Made by a program: the position numbers and the translations under genes. Below are positions 31,743 through 43,595 of a stretch of 64,000 nt of DNA, one piece after another. How positions within the stretch are numbered: the stretch's first letter is position 1; the number at the start of each line of letters is the position of its first letter. The notes beneath the pieces are model-generated. The model made no database searches. It worked only from the letters and a program-made list of their open reading frames with translations, and was not told where the DNA came from. This DNA comes from Combretum micranthum (taxonomy: Eukaryota > Streptophyta > Magnoliopsida > Myrtales > Combretaceae): assembly GCA_024138025.1 (NCBI GenBank), contig JAMXBD010001252.1, positions 124,001 through 188,000 on the forward strand, read 5' to 3'.

Positions 31743-34700
31743 GTTCACTAGAAGCTTGGCGATTTAAAACACTGCTACAACTGCTGCTACTAGATTGGAT
31801 TGGAACGGTAGAAGGGAATCTTTGATAAAACAAACTTAGCCAATGAAGAAACTTTTCTTTTTTCGATCATCTGCATCCAACAATTCTAACAATACAGCTA
31901 ACAATACTGGTGCGTCTCCACCAGGAAAAGATAAGACAGCACACTCTCAGAGCTTGGTCGAAAGCGGATTCGGCTATCAGGTTGGTGATAAGTATGAGAA
32001 TGGCTTGCGAAGCCTTCGTGGGCTACCTTCCAAATCTCACAGCAAGACATCGGATAATCAAGCCTCAAATGGGTCTTGTCTTAGAAGGAGCCGTTCTTTG
32101 TCCTCAGCAGCCTTTGTTGGGTTGGGTTTGGAGCCAACGGATACGTCGATCTTGAGTGATCACAATGGATCCCCTGACTCCACACCTCGACAAACTGATC
32201 ATTTCTCCCGGTAAGCCACTTCCTTTATTGAATCATATTTTTATGTGTTATAAAAGTCCTAGAGTCTAACTTCCTTGTGTGTGTTCAAGTTATCGAGCTG
32301 TAACTCCTACCAAGAAGCAGCATAAGGTCAAACAATATGAAGCAGTCGAACCTCCAAAGGAATATGGTGTGAGGAGACCTTGTTCCAGTGCTTCCTCGGA
32401 AAATTCATCCAATTGTTCCGGTAATGTCTCAAGTAAAGTTGTTGATCGATATATGGATGGTGAACAGCATCAAGAAAGGAGCAGGCCCAAAAGCTTTGTT
32501 ATAATGCATCCCCGTCAAGAGAATGGAAAACGTCCTCCACGACCTCAAAGTACAGCCCCCGCATCACCAACGTATGGCATCAGGGATAAACCCATGTCTG
32601 ATTCTTTTCGAGAAGCAAAAGTCATGCGCCCTCCTTTCTCATCAAGAGATTGGGCAGAGAACGGACTCGGTGTTGAATCACCTAGGAGAATTGCAAAAAG
32701 TGTGGTAGATCGCCTCAGCCAAACGTCTAGTTTCACTAAAGGAAGCTCTAAGGAGGTGGATCACACTGTTCCAATCACAGTTGAAGATATCTATGGGGGT
32801 TCTTTGAACAGAAGTTTTAATTCAAACGCTGAAGTCATCCACAGAGATGATAGTCTACTGGATGAAGTAGGTCACACGTTGGATATGCATGGGCAAAATT
32901 ATTTCTCTGGGAAGGATTTCAAGTCTTTTAACTCTGATCATTATGAAGATGAAAGCCATTCGGAACTTATAAGAAGATATAAGGAAGCTGAAAAAAGAGT
33001 CGCATTTTTCTTTGAAGAGAATGACGAGGATCTGTTCCATGGTATCAGCTTTGATTTGCCAAAAGTCATGCAAACAATTGGGAACCTTAGGAAGGAGAAG
33101 ATGAGTTTAGCTGTTGAGGTTTCTGAGCTATTGCAGTATGTAATTACCGAGAGGGCTTCAAGCAAGGAGAAATTAAGACAAGCAAAGTTGGATTTTGACT
33201 TGCAAACCCGAAGGCTTGAGAAGGAAAAGAAAGAGTTGCAGATTGGATTGGAGAAGGAACTCGATAGAAGATCCCATGAGTGGTCATCCAAGCTTGAGAA
33301 ATATCAGCTAGAAGAGCAGAGGCTTCGTGAGCGTGTTAGAGAGCTAGCAGAGCAAAATGTATCTCTCCAGCGGTTGGTTGCTTCCTTTAATGAGAAAGAA
33401 GCAGAGAACAAGAGGACGATGACATTTTCGGAGCAAAAACTTAAGGAGCTGATGGAAAACGTGGAACAATTAAGCCAACAGAAGCAAGAAATAGAACAGA
33501 GTTTATTTGAATTACAGGAAAAACACAGGCTAGTTGAGGTGAACAGCGAATGCATCAGAAGAAATTTCTTGGAGAAGGAGAAGGAGTGCAAGGATTTACA
33601 CAGATCAGTTGCCAGACTATCAAGAACTTGCGGTGAACAAGAAAAGACAATTGAAGTTCTTCGTGAGGAATTTGATGGGGAAACACAAAGGCTCCAGTTT
33701 TCAGAGATAATTGATAAACAGACGGCAAAGTTGAGAGCGGAGCAAGTACGATTGACGGCGTAGAGCTAGCTCTGAGGAAAGAGTTAGAATATAGTAGAGT
33801 TGAGATAGATTCTCTTCGGCATGAAAATATAAGTTTGCTGGGCCGGTTAAAGGCGTTGGGAAAGGAAATGGTGATACAATGTTTCAGTTGGATAAGGAAA
33901 TGTGGAACCGCATATGCTGCTTGCAAAACCAAGGGCTGTCCATCCTAAACGACGGTGCCCACTTGTGTTCAAGTTTACTGGAATTTAGTAGAGAAAAATT
34001 TGCCCAGTGCGACGAAAGCAAGCAAGGGATAGAATCTATTCGAAGTGGTTTGGATGGCCAATTTCTTGTTGAGTCTGAAACAAGACTTCAGGGGATCAAG
34101 GGCGGGACCCAAAACCTCGAGAGGAGCTTACAGATGATGTCGAAACTGCTGGAAGAAAAGGCCAACCCGTCCTCGTTATCATTATCGCAGGTAACTGGAA
34201 GCGATGTATCAAATCAGATAAATGATCAAACTTCACAGGTAGGTTTTATTTAAAACGGAAAAATTGACTAAATTTTTCATATTGGGTGAGTACTTTCTTA
34301 ATGGTCTGGTTTATTTTCTTACGTTCGCCTAGGAAATTTTGAGATCAGAGCTTAAAGAAGAACGTTTGATTACTAGTCTGCTGAGAGAGAAGCTCTACTC
34401 CAAGGACCTGGAGGTTGAGCAGTTGCAAGCGGAACTGGCAACAGCAGTAAGGGGTACTGATATTCTCAGATACCAGGTTCAAAGCGCAATGGACAACCTT
34501 TCCTCTGTTTCGCACAAGTTGAAGGATCTTGAGCTTCAGGTAAATTATGAGTTCAATTATGTGGAAATTGAAGTCAAAGATTGCTAGTTGTGTGCATAAT
34601 TTGAATTCATGAACAAAATATTCAAGAAAGATCAGGTGTAGCAGGACTTAACGGTACAGCAATGAATCATGCTGAGCTTTGGCAAGGCAAATGAGAAAAT

Positions 34701-35284
34701 AAGTATAAAGTTGTTACTACGGTCTGGCTTGCATTTGCTTAATCTTGCAAAAAGTATATCAAAACATGTGAGCTGAGGTTTGATAATATGCAACAGACCC
34801 TGTTCATCGCAAAAATTTGCACTGTCAATGCTCTGATGCTATGTTTCTCCATAACTTTACCTTGCTGTCCTTTCAGCACTTAATGTCTCTAATAGAGCTT
34901 TTATTTAACATGCTGATTTTCTATACTGCTTTATTCTTATTGCTAATCTTTCCACGGTCAATTCTGATGCTGTGCTTTGTGATAACAGATGCTAAAGAAG
35001 GATGAAAACCTTAACCATCTTCAGAGGGAGCTTCATGAATCTAGGAAGGAAATAACAGTCATGAAGGGTATTCTACCCAAGGTGACGGAGAAAGAGACAT
35101 GATGTGGGAGGAAGTGAAGCAATATAGCGAGGAGAACATGCTTTAAACTCTGAGGTTAACGCTAAAGAAGAAGATTAGTGCCCTTGACGAGGATATACTA
35201 ATGAAAGAAGGTCAGATCACCATCTTGAAGGACTCGCTTGGGAAAAAGTCCTTTGATATTCTTGGTAGCTCTGATTTTATGTAA
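31743..35284 (+). pseudogene. coiled-coil protein gene copy 2 (CAP-Gly linker/CENP-E-like), frameshifted
   Basis: The ATG at 31843 follows a 100-base leader. Exons are 31743-32210, 32290-34238, 34333-34539 and 34989-35284, with GT-AG introns matching copy 1. Residues 1-122 are Ser/Asn-rich (MKKLFFFRSSAS). A basic Ser/Pro region follows (RPPRPQSTAPASP, SPRRIAKSVVDRLSQ). From about residue 340 a heptad-rich coiled coil runs nearly to the end. One G is lost near 33758 (GGG to GG), giving a stop at 33761-33763, and one base near 33848. Exon 3 is open. Exon 4 has losses near 35090, 35144 and 35160 and a stop at 35282. Exon 2 is open for about 490 residues, so a truncated protein of about 614 residues (exon 1 plus exon 2) is possible. 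Unlike copy 1 it keeps an upstream exon. Alternatively the indels are sequencing errors and the gene is intact at about 940 residues. Confidence 0.8.
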
Positions 35285-35324
35285 GAAATGTTGCTAGAAT
35301 GATGTGTATAAAATAGTTATAGTC

Positions 35325-37529
35325 ATAAATTTCATTCAATGATCACTCTAATATAATATTTTTCCATCATAACCTACAAGTCCAGTTAATTTCTCGATAA
35401 TAATCTACCCCAATAGACAACTAGAGCATGGAAAGTCTCCAATAATTTGGTATACTTGGAACTCCTAATCTAAATAATTTCTGAGGACCCATGACATCAA
35501 ACTCAAGCAAATTCATCCCAATTTCACTTAGTAATTCAATTCTTTTGTCAATCCTACCATGATATCCACTAATCATGGTTTTTATTCAAACTTTTACTCA
35601 ATAATAATAATGCTAGCCTTTAATCACACTACACAAACCTAAGTGGCAATCACCGAACACATAATCACATTCCAGCAATACGCAATACTGGAAAGTTACA
35701 ATTTAAGCTCCCTTTTCTTTTTAATTAAGCAATTCAATATAGATAATAACTTGTCTCTCAAAAAACTAACCCTAACTTACTTTTTTATCCAAATAACCCC
35801 TATCAAAGCCATACCCATGGTAAATTCACAAGATAGGGGAATGGGATCTTACCGTTTTATCACGTATCCTTCCATAGATCTAATTGGACCATTCAATTCA
35901 TCCTCACATGGAAAATTAAAGCTCTAACACCAAGATGATACGAATAGGATCCGTGTTAGAATTACGTTATGGATTTGTCTCGATTAACCTACTCACAATA
36001 AAGTGTTTTCATGATTATGATTTTGTAGTTTTTAATAAAAAAAAATAAAGAAAATGAATGATTCTTTCTTAGGATATTACTTACAAAGAAAAGATCGAAC
36101 TAGTTGTATTGATCAATTAATATGAGGCACGATTGACAAAAGGTTGAGAAAACTTTCAAATTCATTTAAGAACCAAATTCAATAATTACAAAGATATCAA
36201 GTTATTAAAGGTGGCAAAAACTCAAAACTTCTTCTTAAACGTAACCCTAATAACCCTTATATACTCCGACAAGTCAGTTAAGGACAAATATGGAACATAA
36301 AAAAGCCAAACAAATAAAATAGTAAAGTAAAAATAAATATAAAAAACATGGAACATAATCACATATGGATCATGACCAAGACATGCGAATCGATGCCTTA
36401 CATGTATTACTCTGTGCTCGGGTGTTATACTATTACAATTTGTTGTGAATCTATTGGTGCTTCTTTCTATGAAATTGTTACCACTAGTAACGCCTTTCGT
36501 CTATCAGTTGAAGCATTTGCTAAATGTTTCTCACTAGATTCCTTCCACTGAAATGAGTTAGGTTGGATATGATCACTAGTACTTGATGTCTTATCTCTTT
36601 GGTACATCTAATATTCTTAACAAAATGACTTCTATGAAAACCCTTATTAAGTTCTTTCTCAAGCATGTCTATTAAATTATTTATTTGTGTGTTGTGATTG
36701 ATAGGGTGGACTTCACATAAAGAATGCGAACTACTAGGAATTATTATGATTTTATACCATTAAATTGGGCTAGTTTCATCACTAGAGTGAGGAATTTTTG
36801 GCATTTACCACTTTCCTTCTCTTTGTTTTTCGCTTTTGAACTTTTAGCGTTTGAATGATCCTAGTCACAATCAATATATTTATTGTAGTTATTTTGCATG
36901 TAGATAGAGTTAATTTCTTATGAATGTTGGACTCACGTTTTTCTATATTCACCAAGTTTTCAAACTGCAAAGTTTATGATAAAACTATTTCTATTTGTAA
37001 TGTTTGTTTTTTATTTTCTCTTTATTGTTGTTATTTCATTTCTCTATGAGTCCATAGTTTCTTCCCATTATTCTTAATGTTGAGTAGCTCGCTATCTTTC
37101 TTTTTTTTTTTTTAATACCTGTTAATTTAATTTCCACTTTTTTCTCTACAATTGCAATGATTTCCTCATACAATCCTTAGTTTCCATTAGTTTGGTCTTG
37201 ATTTAGTGGAAAAATGACTTGGAAAATGCTTATACCTCGCAATTTAGGCATATTGGTGTTTTAAGCTTTCAGAATTTGCAATTTGGTGTCTCTAATTTTA
37301 CGATTTGCTCATTTGAGTGTCTCCTCATAAAATGTTAACAGATGTTAAATTAGAGTATGTCTTAGCCCATATGGCTTTTTATTTATTTATTTATTTCCAA
37401 GCTCCCATTCTTTTTCCTTCTCTTGTTCCATAAAGAAGGGTTTGATTTGATGACGACATTTCTTTTTGTTTTGTTTCTTCATCATGACTGTTACTATTGG
37501 ATATTTCTCTCATTCTTCCTTGATTACTT
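35325..37529. other. no gene seen
   Basis: Homology to the copy 1 flank ends near 35325. The rest is AT-rich and non-coding. On the minus strand GGTGTTAGAGC near 35916-35926 faintly resembles a primer-binding site, but no LTR end or gag adjoins it. The plus-strand open frames at 35643-35927 and 36348-36551 show no domain, signal peptide or codon pattern that would support a gene. Confidence 0.45.
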
Positions 37530-38190
37530 TAGGGAAATTGCAATTTATTGTTCTCCCAAACCCCACCAACCCCCCCGCGCCCACCCTCCCCGAGCCGAAA
37601 CCAAACTTTCATTTTGGCCTGAATTCACCCCTTGAATTTTTAATGTGCACTTTTAAACGTCTTAAAATTTCAAAAATTAGCCAAAGTTAAGGAAAATTAA
37701 TATTTTCCATTAAAAAAAGGGGGAAGAATTGCAAATTATCTCATTGAACTTTTACTTATGTGCAGATTTGCCACCCAAATTTTTATTAATGTGTAAGTTT
37801 ATCCCATAAACTTTGAAAGTGCACAAAATGTTAACTATCCTTGCTATGTAAAATATTGAAAGTCCAGGGGGTTAAAAAGTGCACCTTGAAATTTCATGAG
37901 ATAAATTTGCACCTCAGTAAAAGTCCGATGGGGTAATTTGCTATTTTCCCTTTTTTTTTTACTTTATTGGGAAAATTGTAAATTATACCCTTGAATTTTC
38001 ACTTAATTGTGGATTCACTCCTCAAACTTTCAAAGTGCACTTCTAGACCTCTTAAACATTCAATAATTGATACAATTAAGGATAGGTAATGTTTTTTATT
38101 ATAAAAAAAAAAAGAAATTTCAAATCCCTTCGGATTTTCACCTGTGGATTTACCCCTTTGAACATTCACTTATGTACCGATTTGTCCCAT
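37530..38190. repeat. direct repeat units flanking a MITE-like inverted-repeat element
   Basis: 37625-37720 and 38020-38112 are related direct copies (TTCACCCCTTGAATTTTTAATGTGCACTT against TTCACTCCTCAAACTTTCAAAGTGCACTT, then AAGGAAAATTAAT against AAGGATAGGTAAT and an A-run). Each is preceded by GGGAAA(A)TTG. Between them, 37719-37950 has inverted ends (GGGGGAAGAATTGCAAATTA and, inverted, GGGAAAATAGCAAATTACC, each followed by CTTTTACT). It is a non-autonomous DNA element or MITE of about 230 bases sitting inside older repeats. Confidence 0.6.
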
Positions 38191-38198
38191 AAACGTTT

Positions 38199-39929
38199 TG
38201 TTGGTCGAAAGAATAACCGAGAGGGGGGGGGGGGGGGGGGGGTGGGGTGGTGTGTGAATTGGTTATAAATAAAAATTTTACTTTTCAAAATTTCAAACAA
38301 ATTTACACCACTTAGTTACTCAACTTTAATGGCTTTAAAACTTTCTTTAAAATAATAAACTTAATAACTAATATCTTTGAACAAAATTTGGATCAAAAGA
38401 ATTTACTTAAATCCACAAAAGATCAAACAATAATTTCAAAGTTAAACTCCCAGTTTTACTCTCTGATTAACTCTTTGCTTAAGAAAAGATATTCCAGTTA
38501 CTCACTGAATTACTTTTGAGCATATAACACACCTAAGAAAAACAATTAATTATGCACAAACAAAGAGAGATAAGGGAGTAGAGAGTGCAAAATCGATTTA
38601 TAGAGATTCCGCCTCGAGCGTCAGTCCTCTCTTCCAGCAAGTCGGAGACCAGGTATTCCACACCAGTATGTTCCACTATCCAATCAAGAAATGAGAGTAC
38701 AAGCTTGTTCAACTGCAATGAACTTCAATCACTCTGCTCAGCCTATCTAGCTTCACTCAAGCTATTTACTGATCTACAGAGAAAGAAAGTTGCTCTCACT
38801 CCTTTTACAATCTCTCACAAGAAAACTAAAGCAATGAGGAATAAAGAAATAAAGATTTCCTCTCGGTTTAGTATAATGAAGACAATATAGAAGAGCAATA
38901 TTTGGCTCAATGAAATTCGCAGCTTTCTATGCTTGTTCTTTTTTCCTTTTACTTAGATGATGTATTTGAATCTCTGTTTGTTATATAAAATCTTCATTCC
39001 CAAGGCTAAGAAAAGATAGACTTTGTTCCTGATATATCTTGATATTCTGTAACGAAAACAAAGGATAACCCTTGCTGATATTTCGTGCTTCAAAACTTGA
39101 AGATGATATGTTCCTTGATATTGTTGTTGTTGTTGTTATCGTAATCTTAGAATACCTGATATCGTGCAACAACTGAAATAATTAAAAAAAATTATCCTTA
39201 TCTTGTAGACGACTTTTTGGGATAGATATTTGGCTTCTTCACTTCTGATACTGTTCACTTGAAACATATTTGAATTCCTAAAAAAAAAAAAAATGACCTG
39301 TATCCTTGTTGTCTTTATAAATTTGAATTCCTTAATTATGTTGAAACACAATTTTGATATCTTATAGATTTACCAGATAATCTTCTCATGACAAATTTGA
39401 AATGTATCTTGGACTTGTCTTGACATTGTTGTTGAATATCATTGATGTCAACATATTAAATCTTCAAGAATAACACTTTTAATTCAGTAGAACATGAATC
39501 CCCATGGATATTGAACCAACTTAGTGGAGCATGATTGAATGTATTACCCTAATACACTCAACTTTGGAGCTGGGTCTTAAAATCTATAAAGAATCATAGA
39601 AAATCCAATTTCTTGAAGTTTGTTCGTAAAACTCATTCATAGTGACATTTACCCTCTGACTGATCTTCTAACTATTATATGAGTTTTATAAACCAATGAT
39701 TTTACCTTCTAAGTTACCTTTGACTATACATTTGTTCTTAAAAAACTTTCCAAACACTTTTTGAATAGAATCTCTTTTGAACATGTTTTCATAACCAACA
39801 TTGATTATACTTTGAACATGTTTCATAAACTAACTTTGATTATACTTAAGTACTGCACACTTAATAAATTTGTTAGTAAACACTCATACATGTTTTGCTA
39901 TCATCAAAACCAAACTAAGAGACTTAACA
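38199..39929 (-). mobile_element. 3' LTR of a minus-strand Sirevirus-like element
   Basis: On the minus strand it starts TGTTAAGTCTCTTAG with GTTTTGATGATAGCAAAAC close behind, and ends in a C-rich block and CGACCAACA at 38199. The 1731-bp length matches the solo LTR at 27475-29191 (1717 bp), and both ends are alike. A purine-rich tract (rev. of TTCTCCCTTTTTTTT) adjoins it at 39930-39945. The terminal block holds a run of 20 G on the plus strand (38223-38242). Confidence 0.85.
38223..38242. repeat. poly-G run of 20
   Basis: Twenty consecutive G, followed by TGGGGTGGTG, lie in the LTR end block. The related LTR at 27500 has only six G (AAGGGGGGTTGAATTGATT). G-quadruplex formation is possible, as is a length error in the assembly. 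Confidence 0.9.
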
Positions 39930-40112
39930 TTCTCCCTTTTTTTTACGATGAGAAAACATCATACACAAAAAATATAAATAACTTAATTATGAAAAACAAA
40001 ATATATTTTTTTGTTCACTTATTTTCTCTCCCTTTTTGTTATCATCAAAAGCAAAACTTTAACATTTGAAAAGTATTTTCTTTTAACTTTCTCTCTCTTT
40101 TTGTTATCAACA
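39930..40112 (-). promoter_or_regulatory. multiple polypurine tracts
   Basis: On the minus strand three purine runs occur: AAAAAAAAGGGAGAA at the LTR border (39930-39944), AACAAAAAGGGAGAGAAAA near 40023-40042 and AACAAAAAGAGAGAGAAAG near 40087-40106. The two distal ones are preceded by TTTTGATGATAAC or TTTTGTTGATAAC. Multiple polypurine tracts upstream of the 3' LTR are a described hallmark of Sireviruses. They support the lineage call and the orientation. Confidence 0.7.
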
Positions 40113-40905
40113 AAATACATATTCAAAGAATATGACCAAATATGAATTCCATTAATTCAAAAGACAAGCACACTTTTTATGTATGTAAGTCCAAATATTA
40201 GCATTTTTGTGCATAAATTTCTTAAAATAACATAATTTTATAAATAATGCAGAATTTAAAAAAAATTTGACATAATATGCAAAATTTATGTAGAAATTGC
40301 AAAAAATTACAAAAATTGCAGAAAAATGTAGAATTTCGAAAACAAAAATTGTAGAATTTTTATAAAAAAAATGCAGAGTCATACATATAACAAAAATTAC
40401 AAAGTAAAACAACTTCAACACATTTGTTCTAATGTATTTACCATTGTTTTAAACATTTCTCTAAAATTATTTTTAACACCAATTATTTACTAGCAAAGAA
40501 CATCTAATTGATTTGATAAAAACTTACTCCCCCTTGATATATATATATATATATATATATTCTTTTAGAAAACAAGCTCCCCCCTAATATGATACCATTT
40601 GATTAAAAAAAATATTCGATTCCAATTATTTTCATGTCAAAATATGGAGAGCAAATCATAGAGAATGAAAAACCATAATCAAGAGAGTTAGAATAATAAT
40701 ACCAATTTCTTTTACACTTTTTCTTCTTATTTATGAAAGTCACATTCGTTTCTTTTCTAATTGAGGCAATTGTTGTTATGATCATATCCCTTTGCTCTTT
40801 GCCCCAAATATGAAATCACTAAAAAACATGTTATACTTTCTTACGAACCCATATAAGTTTGGGTCTGCTGAAAAGCAAGCTTGTATTTCGTTTATTCTTT
40901 CCTTG
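40113..40905. other. no gene seen; spacer of the deleted Sirevirus
   Basis: AT-rich sequence between gag and the polypurine tracts of the minus-strand Sirevirus. It holds a (TA)n run at about 40537-40560. The hydrophobic minus-strand open frame 40152-40421 arises from low-complexity AT sequence. Confidence 0.5.
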
Positions 40906-41391
40906 TTAATCACTAAGCTTGTTTCTTTTGTAAAAACAATGTTTTTCAATGTGTCCTAATTTATTGCAAAAGAAACACACATAAGAAGATTTATTATACC
41001 TTTGATTTACCTGATAACAAAGATTTTGTCTTGGATACACATTACCATATCCATACCTGTACTCTCTACAATACCTTTTGAATGGATATTTTTGTTGAGA
41101 GAACCTTCTGATGTAGCTTCTGCTGTTACTGTTCTTTTTCTTCTTAACAGATTTATCATTCATAGGCTCACATCCTTTAACAAACACTGTCCTCTTGACA
41201 TTATTTGATGAATTTTCATTTTCATATCCAAGTTCATACTTAATAAATGACAGTCTTTGACTATTTATAAGCATATTTAACTTCTTGTCACTTTCATTAA
41301 ACTTATTAAATGTATTCTTAATGGATTGAGATTGATGCATTGGATCATTAAGCTTTAAATTTATAATCTCCTTAATTCTAGACGCACACAA
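40906..41391 (-). pseudogene. gag: Sirevirus-like gag C-terminal part with intact zinc knuckle
   Basis: The minus-strand frame of 161 residues ends in CFFCNKLGHIEKHC, a complete CCHC knuckle. It is preceded by a basic, Tyr/Arg-rich region (YPFKRYCREYRYGYGN) and a helical start. Gag packages the element RNA. The N-terminus is cut at 41391 by the neighbouring LTR at 41397, and the reading frame stops soon after the knuckle. Protease, integrase, RT and RNase H, expected at lower coordinates, are all missing; only AT-rich sequence (40113-40905) lies before the polypurine tracts. The element is thus an internal deletion product. Confidence 0.82.
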
Positions 41392-41396
41392 GGTAG

Positions 41397-42676
41397 TGCA
41401 CCTATCGTGTAAGATAGAAATTAACTTGGATATCGTCCTAGGGATCTATGTGCAACTATTAGTAATAACCCGTTAACTATTATCTAGCCGAATCAATTGT
41501 AAGATATATGCTAAACTCCCTACTAATTCTAACTAAATGCAATCCCAAAAACCTTAGATGAAAGATATGCATAAATTTCTCAAGAATATCAATTCACAAA
41601 CAATACCCTTTGTTATGATCAACCCTAGCCCCCTTCATCTTTAAAGATAGATTCAATTGAATGAAACTTAATCTTGAACTATCAGGTTTCTCAATTAGAT
41701 TAATTACTCTCTTCAAGTTAATTAACCCCCAATCTAATTGCAAAAGTGGGAATTTCTTCCTTCACAATTATCAAATTAGAATAGCATGAAGATTATGAAC
41801 CCTAATTGATAGAAAGTTGGAAAAACCCTATTTTTAGGTGGATTACTCACTTTCTTTTCCCATGAGAGATCAAACCCATTAATTGAAATCTTCTTTCAAA
41901 TTAACAAGAATCAAGTCTGTAATTACTTAGGCCTAAAATCATCACAACCAACAATATAAATCTTGAAGCAAACTCAAAATCAAACTTCATTCAATTAATA
42001 AACATGTCAATACATGAAGGCTAGGTTTCCCAAAACCTAGGGCATACACAACTACTCTTCCATGAAGAGATTAACAACAATAATAAGTACAATGGAAGAA
42101 CGAGAAAAGATCATGATGATAAAACCTTTTTATAGAAGTGGTGTTGTGAATCTCCAAGTTGTAGTATGAATTCTTCTTCAAAAAGCTCTCTAAAATGTGT
42201 TATAGGGTTTTTGGGTGGAAATACAAGTGAATGAAATCTGTTTTTCAGCTTAAGGCGCGTGTATATATATATATGTACATGACCCCTACACGACCGTGTA
42301 TGTAGGGGTAGTGTACTCATTAACTTCGTGCGTTTTTCCTTTTTTGGCACATATACATGACTTATTGTGCACAACTGGTGTATGCGGGGTTGTGTATCCT
42401 GGAACTTTGAATTTTTCTTCAATTTTTCTCCTTCAAAAGTACACTAGTGGTATAAAAATACTAGTGCATATGCCAGCAACTCCACAAAAGGCTCCAAAAC
42501 TCTCCAAAATCTTGGCTTATTTCATTAATAATCCTATAAAAGCCAAATTGTTCCATGATTGTCCCTGAAACACAAATTTAGTTCAATAATAATCCTTTTC
42601 TTCAATAAATCAATTAAATAGCATATGAAATATGCTCAATAATGCACCAATAATAAGGGTCTTAGGTCATTTATCA
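41397..42676 (-). mobile_element. LTR (3') of a coding-free gypsy-type element
   Basis: On the minus strand it starts TGATAAATGACC at 42676, right after GTTTAAGTGTGGGGAAGTT, which fits a polypurine tract. It ends ACACGATAGGTGCA at 41397. It matches 43596-44814 over nearly its whole length with few differences. The GTGTGGGGA tract and the CACTTAAACATTTGCTTGTCCTCAAGC context (plus strand) are typical of Tat/Athila-type gypsy elements. Confidence 0.75.
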
Positions 42677-43595
42677 AACTTCCCCACACTTAAACATTTG
42701 CTTGTCCTCAAGCAAACAACTAAGGACAATTAAGATCTATCATCAAATATACTCAAAAATTTTTCCACAAAAATGAGATTCACATTGCATTCATTAATTC
42801 TTTCAGATCATAGGGACTCACTTTATGCTACCACTCCAACCCATCATATGAATGTAATTAGCATACTAGAATCCAAATTGCAAGGCTAATTCGGGTAAAT
42901 TAAACTTTACCCTCACCATTTAACAATAGAATCTTGAGTCATAAAGTAAACACAAATTCAAGCATTAGCAAAAGGAACTTAGTTACACTTCACCACTAAA
43001 TAACAAGTATATAAGCTCTTCAACCACTTCCTTAAGCACAATAACCTAGAAAGAAAGTATATGACTCTATTAATCTCTTAGATTTTTTCTTTTTGCTTGA
43101 AATCTCTATAGTCTTCAAAGGGGGAGGTTTTAGCCTCCATCTTTTCAATTTCCTTTGGACAGGTTTTTGCCCACTTCTTTTCAACTCAAATATATTTTAT
43201 TCTCTTTTTTTTTTATACATTAATTGTGTAAGATGCTTGCTTAGTTAGTAGTGGGGTCAGACTTCGCTCTTCTGAGGGACCAAAGCCCGCCCATACTGAC
43301 TAGCTTTTCATATTCATTTAATACATCAATTGATTGAGTATTTTCAAAGAGATTATTGCAAAAGGATCACCAAGAGAAAAATTTCATTTGCCCCTTTCTC
43401 AAAAGGTTAGAAGGGCTCTCAAAGTTTTTGAAAAGCTAACATACTAATTAAAAAGCTTAGAAGTACAACCATTTAACTTTCAACCAAGGACTTTGTTCAC
43501 TTCTAGACTCTAGATTCCATTATTAAATAACAAGTAAGATTACCCACCTAGATTTCATCTTATAATTTCGCTTAAGTATGCCAACCACAAGAAAG
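42677..43595 (-). mobile_element. internal region of the two-LTR element, no coding capacity
   Basis: About 0.92 kb separates the two LTRs. It contains the polypurine tract next to the 3' LTR and a CT/GC-richer patch near 43250-43310 (GGGTCAGACTTCGC, GAGGGACCAAAGCCCGCCC). There are no gag or pol motifs. Next to the 5' LTR the minus strand reads CTTTCTTGTGGTTGGCATAC, where a primer-binding site should be; I cannot assign it to a tRNA. This is either a deleted element or a small non-autonomous derivative. Confidence 0.65.

Noticed and set aside
35916..35926. Primer-binding-site-like word on the minus strand
   Set aside because: It has at least two mismatches, no LTR end CA/TG beside it and no gag downstream.
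40152..40421. Hydrophobic minus-strand frame as a possible membrane protein
   Set aside because: It is the product of A/T-run sequence (Phe, Ile, Asn codons) in the spacer of a deleted Sirevirus.
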